Source: Hyphomicrobiales bacterium (GTDB lineage: Bacteria; Pseudomonadota; Alphaproteobacteria; Rhizobiales; Xanthobacteraceae). From it: a DNA stretch of 39,672 bases. Location of the stretch: positions 1-39,672 of the forward strand of contig JAKFYI010000044.1 in the NCBI GenBank assembly GCA_021730985.1, written 5' to 3'. The translations under genes and the position numbers were made by a program. The number at the start of each line of letters is the position of its first letter. Positions within the stretch are counted from its first letter, which is position 1. Under the pieces are notes generated by a model that was given only the letters and a program-made list of their open reading frames with translations, was not told the DNA's origin and did not search any database. Below, piece after piece: positions 35,342 through 39,672 of this stretch.

Positions 35342-35614
35342 ATGGACGGCGAAAAGCGCAAAGACCACCGCCAGACGCTGAAGTACCCGGCCAAGCTCGA
35401 CCTCGGCGACGGAACGCCTTTTATTTCCTGCATTCTGACGGACGTTTCGGCCTCCGGCGCGCGCGTCGCCGTGGAATTTCCCGATAAGATTCCCGACACC
35501 TTCTCGCTGCTGCTGGCGCCCGAGCACCAAGCACTGCGCCGGTGCAAGGTGATGTGGCGTGAAGACAATCAAATCGGCGTCGAATTTCTGAAAGCCCCGG
35601 CCGCCAAAGGCTGA
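35342..35614 (+). CDS. Single-domain PilZ protein
   Basis: This 90-residue protein has the c-di-GMP-binding signature of PilZ domains: an Arg-rich N-terminal motif (EKRKDHRQ, the RxxxR pattern) and DVSASGARVAVE (the D/NxSxxG pattern). It is a minimal receptor for the second messenger with no effector domain attached. ATG 35342 is used; the ribosome-binding site is weak. The gene is alone. Its target cannot be inferred. Confidence 0.9.
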   Translation: MDGEKRKDHRQTLKYPAKLDLGDGTPFISCILTDVSASGARVAVEFPDKIPDTFSLLLAPEHQALRRCKVMWREDNQIGVEFLKAPAAKG

Positions 35615-35745
35615 ACGGCCGCCATCAGCCTATAAAGGCTTCTCCCGCACCTTCTAGCGCCTTTCCACGATGTAACGCGCGTCACCATTGTCCCGCCCGC
35701 TTCCCGTTGCGGCACGTTTACGCCGTTAACCACACGCGTACGGCC

Positions 35746-35774
35746 GAAATCTGTATCGGCGCGATACAGATTTC
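35746..35774. promoter_or_regulatory. Perfect dyad with 13-bp arms upstream of the beta-helix gene
   Basis: Two exact 13-base arms (GAAATCTGTATCG and its complement) flank a GCG centre, 50 bp before the ATG at 35824. No U-tract follows, so a terminator is unlikely. It fits a repressor operator, or a stable hairpin in the leader RNA. Confidence 0.65.
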
Positions 35775-35823
35775 ATGGCCTGAGACTTGAAGTGTCCGAT
35801 CCGAGTCAAACCGGAGCCGGACC

Positions 35824-37185
35824 ATGGATATCGATCGCCGACGCCTCGTCGTCCTCTCCGCGCTGAGCGGTGCTGTGCCGGTCGCGGGTCTGGCGGCGCC
35901 GGCCAGTGCCGCGACACTTTCCACATTGGGCGTCGATGCCACCACGCTTGGCGTTCGCGCCGGTGGCGGCGCCGAGCAGACCAACATGCTGCAAGCGGCG
36001 ATCGATCAGACCGCGGGGGCGCGGGTGCCGCTGGTGCTGGGCTCCGGCGATTATCGCGTCGGCTCGCTGCATCTGCCGACCGGCACACAGATCATCGGCG
36101 TGCGCGGGGCGACCAAACTCGTCTTCATCGGCGGCGCATCGATGCTGGTGGCGCGCGGCACCGACAACGTCACGCTCGCCGGCCTCGTCTTCGACGGCGC
36201 CGGCAAGCCGCTGCCCGAGGGCGGCGCGCTGGTCCAGGTCGTGCAGGCCAAGAGCTTCCGCATGATCGACTGCGAGGTCCGGCGCTCCACCCGCAACGGC
36301 ATCGCGCTCGAAGCGGTCGAGGGCGCCATCACCGGCACCGTCGTATCCGGCGCCGAAGATGCCGCGATCTTCGCCCGGGACAGTCAGGGCCTGACCATCC
36401 AGAACAACATCGTCCGCGGTGCGGGCAACAACGGCATCCTGGTCTGGCGCGGCACCAAGGGCGACGACGGCACGCTGGTGATCGACAACCGCATCGAGGA
36501 CGTCGCGGCCAAACGCGGCGGCTCGGGCCAGTACGGCAACGCCATCAATGTGTTCCGCGCCAACAACGTGATCGTGCGGGGCAACCGCATCAAGGGCGCG
36601 GCGTTCACCGGCGTTCGCGGCAACGCCGCCTCGAACCTACAGGTCACCGGCAACACCATCAGCGACGTCGGCGAGGTCGCGATCTATTCGGAGTTCGGGT
36701 TCGAGGGCGTCGTGATCGCCAACAACACAATCGATGGCGCTGCGCTCGGCATTTCGGTGACCAACTTCAACGAGGGCGGGCGGCTCGCGGTGGTGCAGGG
36801 CAATCTCATCCGCAATCTCAAGAACAAGCGTCCGGCCGGCACCGATCCGAACGATGCGGCGGGCGTCGGTATCGCGGTGGAGGCCGATGCGTCGGTGTCC
36901 GGCAACGTGATCGAGAACGCGCCGACCGCGGGCATCAACCTCGGCTGGGGCAAGTACCTGCGCGACGTCTCCGTGGTCGGCAATGTGGTTCGCACGGCAG
37001 GCTACGGCATCTCGGTTTCGGTGGCGGAGGGTGCTGGCACCGCGGTGATTGCCGGCAATCTGATTGCCGCCGCCTCCCGCGGCGCGATCGTCGGCATGGA
37101 CTTCGCCAAGGCCGTCACCGGCGACCTTGTCAAGGAGCCGTCCCGCTTCGCGCAATTGCAGATCAGCGGCAACCGGGTGCGCTGA
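35824..37185 (+). CDS. Tat-exported parallel beta-helix repeat protein (TIGR03808-like)
   Basis: This 453-residue protein begins with a basic N-terminus (DRRRLVVLSAL) and a signal-like hydrophobic stretch, compatible with twin-arginine export. The rest is a repeat array of short beta strands with recurring NN/GN and I/V patterns (for example NNIVRGAGNNGILVW, GNTISDVGEVAIYSE, NNTIDGAALGISV), typical of right-handed parallel beta-helices. This matches the TIGR03808 family of rhizobial Tat-secreted repeat proteins as I recall it. No catalytic residues for a lyase or hydrolase are evident. It may bind polysaccharide. The SD-like GGAGCCGG supports this start. A strong dyad lies upstream. Confidence 0.85.
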   Translation: MDIDRRRLVVLSALSGAVPVAGLAAPASAATLSTLGVDATTLGVRAGGGAEQTNMLQAAIDQTAGARVPLVLGSGDYRVGSLHLPTGTQIIGVRGATKLVFIGGASMLVARGTDNVTLAGLVFDGAGKPLPEGGALVQVVQAKSFRMIDCEVRRSTRNGIALEAVEGAITGTVVSGAEDAAIFARDSQGLTIQNNIVRGAGNNGILVWRGTKGDDGTLVIDNRIEDVAAKRGGSGQYGNAINVFRANNVIVRGNRIKGAAFTGVRGNAASNLQVTGNTISDVGEVAIYSEFGFEGVVIANNTIDGAALGISVTNFNEGGRLAVVQGNLIRNLKNKRPAGTDPNDAAGVGIAVEADASVSGNVIENAPTAGINLGWGKYLRDVSVVGNVVRTAGYGISVSVAEGAGTAVIAGNLIAAASRGAIVGMDFAKAVTGDLVKEPSRFAQLQISGNRVR

Positions 37186-37260
37186 GCCGCCTCGCGCTGC
37201 CCGTTTTCGCCGTGCTAGAATCCGCCTGCAATTCAGAGGGGACGGAAATGCGGTGCGGGC

Positions 37261-37770
37261 GTGAGTGATCTTTCCGGCGCGAATATCATCCAGCAGATCA
37301 AGGCCGGCGGGGTCGAATTCGTCATTTCGGTCCCGGACATCACCACGGCGGCAGGCCTGCTGACGCCGCTGGAGACGATGGCAAGCCCACGGCTGGTCCG
37401 GGTCTGCAAGGAGGACGAAGGCATCGGCATCTGCGCGGGCCTGGCCCACGCCGGCAAGCGCGCGCTGCTTCTGATCCAGCAGACCGGCATGCTCGACTCC
37501 ATCAACGCGATCCGCGGGGTCGCTGTCGAATACTCGCTTCCGATCTGCATGATGGTCGGCCTGCTCGAAAAAGAGCCGGACGTGCGCCCGCGCGAATCCA
37601 AGCGCTACGGCGTGCGGATCGTCGAACCGATCCTCGACGCCATGGGCATCGACTATCACGAGATCGAGGACGAGGCCGACGTGGCGAAGATCAAGCCCGC
37701 GATCGACGCGGCTTATGCGCAATCCAAGCCCGTCGTCCTGCTGATCGGCCGGAGACCTACGGCATCATGA
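37261..37770 (+). CDS. Sulfopyruvate/phosphonopyruvate decarboxylase-like enzyme, PYR (alpha) subunit
   Basis: This 169-residue protein is the pyrimidine-binding half of a thiamine-diphosphate enzyme. The catalytic-Glu region is CKEDEGIGICAGLAHAG (Glu51/Glu53), and a QQTGMLDSINAIRG segment follows. This matches ComD-type sulfopyruvate decarboxylase alpha subunits. The GTG start at 37261 is assigned by homology. A ribosome-binding GAGGGGA upstream is better spaced for an out-of-frame ATG at 37248. The stop overlaps the start of the PP-subunit gene by 4 bases. The true 2-oxo acid substrate is unknown; no coenzyme M or sulfolactate genes are nearby. Confidence 0.8.
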   Translation: MSDLSGANIIQQIKAGGVEFVISVPDITTAAGLLTPLETMASPRLVRVCKEDEGIGICAGLAHAGKRALLLIQQTGMLDSINAIRGVAVEYSLPICMMVGLLEKEPDVRPRESKRYGVRIVEPILDAMGIDYHEIEDEADVAKIKPAIDAAYAQSKPVVLLIGRRPTAS

Positions 37771-38336
37771 TGAACCATCGCAAATGCTTCGAGGCACTGG
37801 CGCGCCACATCGCCGCCGACGACATCGTTCTGCCGGTCTATTCCTCGGCGTTCGAATGGCTCGACGTGCGGCCCAGCGCGCTGAACTACACCGCGCACGG
37901 CGCGATGGGACTGGCCTCCTCGCATGGATTGGGCCTGGCGCTGGGGCGGCCCGACCGGCGGGTCATCGTGCTCGACGGCGACGGCAGCCTGCTGATGAAC
38001 ATCGGCACGCTGGTCACGGCAGCCGCGGCTGCGCCGAAGAACTTCTATCATTTCGTCTGTGAGAACGGCACTTACGAGGCGAACGGCGGCCACCCCATTC
38101 CCAACAAAGGCAAAGTGAACTTCGCCGCACTGGCGCGCGGCGCGGGCTACGGCAGCGTGCATGAGTTTTCCGACCTGCAGAACTTCGAGCAGCAGATCGG
38201 CGCGGTGCTGGCCGAGCCGGGGCCCGTGTTCGGCGTGCTCAAGGTCGAGCCGGCGCGGCCTCAGCAGCGCGATTACAACCGCATCCACGGCGCCGACGTG
38301 CGGCAGATGTTCAAGGAAGCGATCAAGGCAAGGTGA
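37767..38336 (+). CDS. Sulfopyruvate/phosphonopyruvate decarboxylase-like enzyme, PP (beta) subunit
   Basis: This 189-residue protein is the diphosphate-binding half of the thiamine enzyme. It has AHGAMGLASSHGLGLAL (43-59) and the ThDP motif GDG (71-73) with Asn100 in ENGTYEANGG. The segment FAALARGAGYGSVHEF is also typical of ComE-like subunits. It is translationally coupled to the PYR subunit; together they make one active site at the subunit interface. Other split decarboxylases acting on 2-oxo acids cannot be excluded. Confidence 0.82.
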   Translation: MMNHRKCFEALARHIAADDIVLPVYSSAFEWLDVRPSALNYTAHGAMGLASSHGLGLALGRPDRRVIVLDGDGSLLMNIGTLVTAAAAAPKNFYHFVCENGTYEANGGHPIPNKGKVNFAALARGAGYGSVHEFSDLQNFEQQIGAVLAEPGPVFGVLKVEPARPQQRDYNRIHGADVRQMFKEAIKAR

Positions 38337-38365
38337 CGCGGCAGATCGCTTGCCTCTGGCACAGT

Positions 38366-38749
38366 CTACACAGACGGACCTGCAAAAACGTATCGTAACG
38401 CGAGCCCAAGAAGCCAAACCAGCGCGCCCGCCCCTAAGAACAAATACAACACCACGGCACTGCGACCTTCCGGAAGCCGTGAAAATTTTGAGCTGTTGAT
38501 TTTAACAAAGTAATCTAGAATCTCCGTGGGAGAGTAGCCCTCTTTCAAGGCGGCTTCGTATTCAAACTTGCGTGGTACATCATCACGCATTCTTGCCTCA
38601 AGTATCTGAAAATCACTCGCGCCTTGACTGCGTTCTTTTGTTATTCCAGTTGAATCAACGCCCTCGTAAAATACCCATCCAGTTGCAAACAGCCCAGCCG
38701 CCACTAAGCAAGCTGTCCAGTACAAAACCTTTCCCAAGCGCGACAACAT
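38366..38749 (-). CDS. Orphan two-helix membrane protein, lower GC
   Basis: This 127-residue protein has hydrophobic segments near both ends (about 8-28 and 99-120). A polar middle part lies between them (SDFQILEARMRDDVPRKFEYEAALKEGYSPTEILDYF). No family is recognised. The coding sequence is visibly richer in A and T than its neighbours (for example the long TTT/AAA runs at 38480-38520), which suggests acquisition from elsewhere. No ribosome-binding site or partner gene is obvious. Confidence 0.6.
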   Translation of the reverse strand: MLSRLGKVLYWTACLVAAGLFATGWVFYEGVDSTGITKERSQGASDFQILEARMRDDVPRKFEYEAALKEGYSPTEILDYFVKINSSKFSRLPEGRSAVVLYLFLGAGALVWLLGLALRYVFAGPSV

Positions 38750-39010
38750 CTCTAATTCCGTCTCACGGCCTGCTGAGCCCGCCTCACCACCGCGGGCGCG
38801 CCGCTACGTATCGCCCCAAATCTTATCACAGTCCGAGCGCGATAGCCGGTCCCGACCTTCCGGCCCGACGCGATCGCCAAGCGGTAGCCGCGACGGCGGC
38901 CTTCGGTCCATGCGCCCCGGCGCTCGACAAGAACCGGATTACCCATATTTAATTCGCGCCCGGCATGCCTTGCCACAGTTATGTCCCTCACCCATCTATA
39001 TTCGACTGAC

Positions 39011-39672
39011 ATGATCCCCGCCGCGCCCTCCCGCCGCCGACGCTCACGCCGCAAGCCGATGATCCTGGCCTTTCTGGCGATTTTCCTGCTGCCCGTCTTC
39101 GCTGCGGCCGGCGCGCTGGCCTATCGCGGCGGCCCCACCCACTGGAGCCAGTGGGACCGCGCGGTGGTCAGTCAGATGCCGTCCGCCGCGGAACATCCCG
39201 AGGCACGCATCATCGTCATGGCCGGCCGCACCCGCGGCTGGAAAGGCGTCATCGCCGTTCATAGCTGGGTCGTATTCAAGGGCGAGAACGACCGGGCCTG
39301 GCGGCGCTATGACGTCGCCGGCTGGGGCAGCCCGGTGCGGCTGAACTGGTGGCCGCCCGACCTGTGGTTCGGCCAGCACGGCAAAACCGTGCTCGACATC
39401 AAGGGCGCGCAGGCCCAGGCGCTGATCCCGCGCGTCGATGCCGCCATCAAGGAATACCGCTACGCCAATTCCGGCGACTATCGGATCTGGCCCGGCCCCA
39501 ACAGCAACACCTTCGTCGCGGCGGTGTTGCGCGCGATCCCGGAAACCGGAGCGACGCTGCCGCCGAATGCGATCGGCCGCGACTACCGGCCCTGGCCCTA
39601 CGCGGGGCTCACCGACAGCGGCACCGGAGTCGAGGCCAATCTGTGGGGTGTGATCAGCGTCAAGCTCGGCTG
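39011..39672 (+). CDS. DUF3750 domain protein, truncated by the window end
   Basis: The frame runs from ATG 39011 to the last base with no stop, giving about 220 residues. After a basic start and one membrane helix or signal (about 16-38), it has EARIIVMAGRTRGWKGVIAV, SWVVFKG, IWPGPNSNTFVAAVLR and LPPNAIGRDYRPWPY. This is the DUF3750 pattern of proteobacterial envelope proteins of unknown function. The 261 bases upstream hold no convincing gene; a minus-strand frame there (38752-39012) has an Arg-rich composition and is probably chance. Confidence 0.85.
   Translation, partial: MIPAAPSRRRRSRRKPMILAFLAIFLLPVFAAAGALAYRGGPTHWSQWDRAVVSQMPSAAEHPEARIIVMAGRTRGWKGVIAVHSWVVFKGENDRAWRRYDVAGWGSPVRLNWWPPDLWFGQHGKTVLDIKGAQAQALIPRVDAAIKEYRYANSGDYRIWPGPNSNTFVAAVLRAIPETGATLPPNAIGRDYRPWPYAGLTDSGTGVEANLWGVISVKLG

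Noticed and set aside
38752..39012. Minus-strand frame of 86 codons upstream of the DUF3750 gene
   Set aside because: Very Arg-rich, no domain, and it covers the expected promoter region of the divergent gene. Conservation would be needed to accept it.

Overview
The window is high-GC DNA, densely coded on both strands, and looks like the chromosome of an alphaproteobacterium of the order Hyphomicrobiales (Rhizobiales), probably near Bradyrhizobium or other Nitrobacteraceae/Xanthobacteraceae. This is an inference from gene content: a MucR regulator, DUF2336, DUF1491, DUF5330 and DUF6456 proteins, a TIGR03808-type repeat protein, a Bug-type binding protein, a possible CtrA box, and short palindromic repeats typical of these genomes. 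No tRNA, rRNA, CRISPR array, phage or insertion sequence was seen. Both ends cut through genes.

Layout. 1-600: truncated HigA-like protein with its palindromic operator. 0.6-5.0 kb: bifunctional penicillin-binding protein, a split DUF1214/DUF1254 pair, and a lipoprotein gene coupled to a small ORF. 5.1-9.9 kb: DUF2336 and DUF1491 proteins, a peptidoglycan-binding membrane protein overlapping a DivJ/PleC-like histidine kinase, and DUF5330. 10-12.1 kb: SufE, a DUF6456 protein coupled to an orphan DnaA-domain-IV-like protein with a perfect DnaA box in its promoter region, and MucR. 12.3-15.4 kb: MsrB, a secreted protein, a proline-rich membrane protein and Fe/Mn superoxide dismutase, separated by clear terminators. 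15.5-21.5 kb: palindromic repeat pair, a GT-C-like membrane protein, Bug-type binding protein, VOC protein, branched-chain aminotransferase, haloacid dehalogenase, Sel1-repeat protein and a 45-residue lipoprotein missed by length cut-offs. 21.5-25.8 kb: M20 peptidase, two small helical proteins and folP-folB-folK. 25.9-35.2 kb: methylmalonyl-CoA mutase locus (small subunit, a three-helix membrane protein, large subunit, and 3.7 kb later the MeaB chaperone GTPase), interrupted by a decayed DUF3298 fragment, a DUF1772 protein, a large SGNH-like secreted protein with a CtrA-like site, and a VapBC-type toxin-antitoxin module that runs straight into meaB. 35.3-39.7 kb: PilZ protein, Tat-exported beta-helix protein behind a 13-bp-arm dyad, a two-subunit sulfopyruvate-decarboxylase-like enzyme, a lower-GC orphan membrane protein and a truncated DUF3750 protein.

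How the genes work together. The clearest pathway units are folP-folB-folK (folate synthesis) and the mutase subunits with MeaB (propionyl-CoA/methylmalonyl-CoA to succinyl-CoA). Several loci suggest cell-cycle and envelope control: histidine kinase, DnaA-like protein, MucR, PG-binding protein and the CtrA-like site. The least explained elements are the DnaA-like/DUF6456 pair, the HigA-like protein with no visible toxin, meaB lying downstream of a toxin gene, and the strong dyad before the beta-helix protein.
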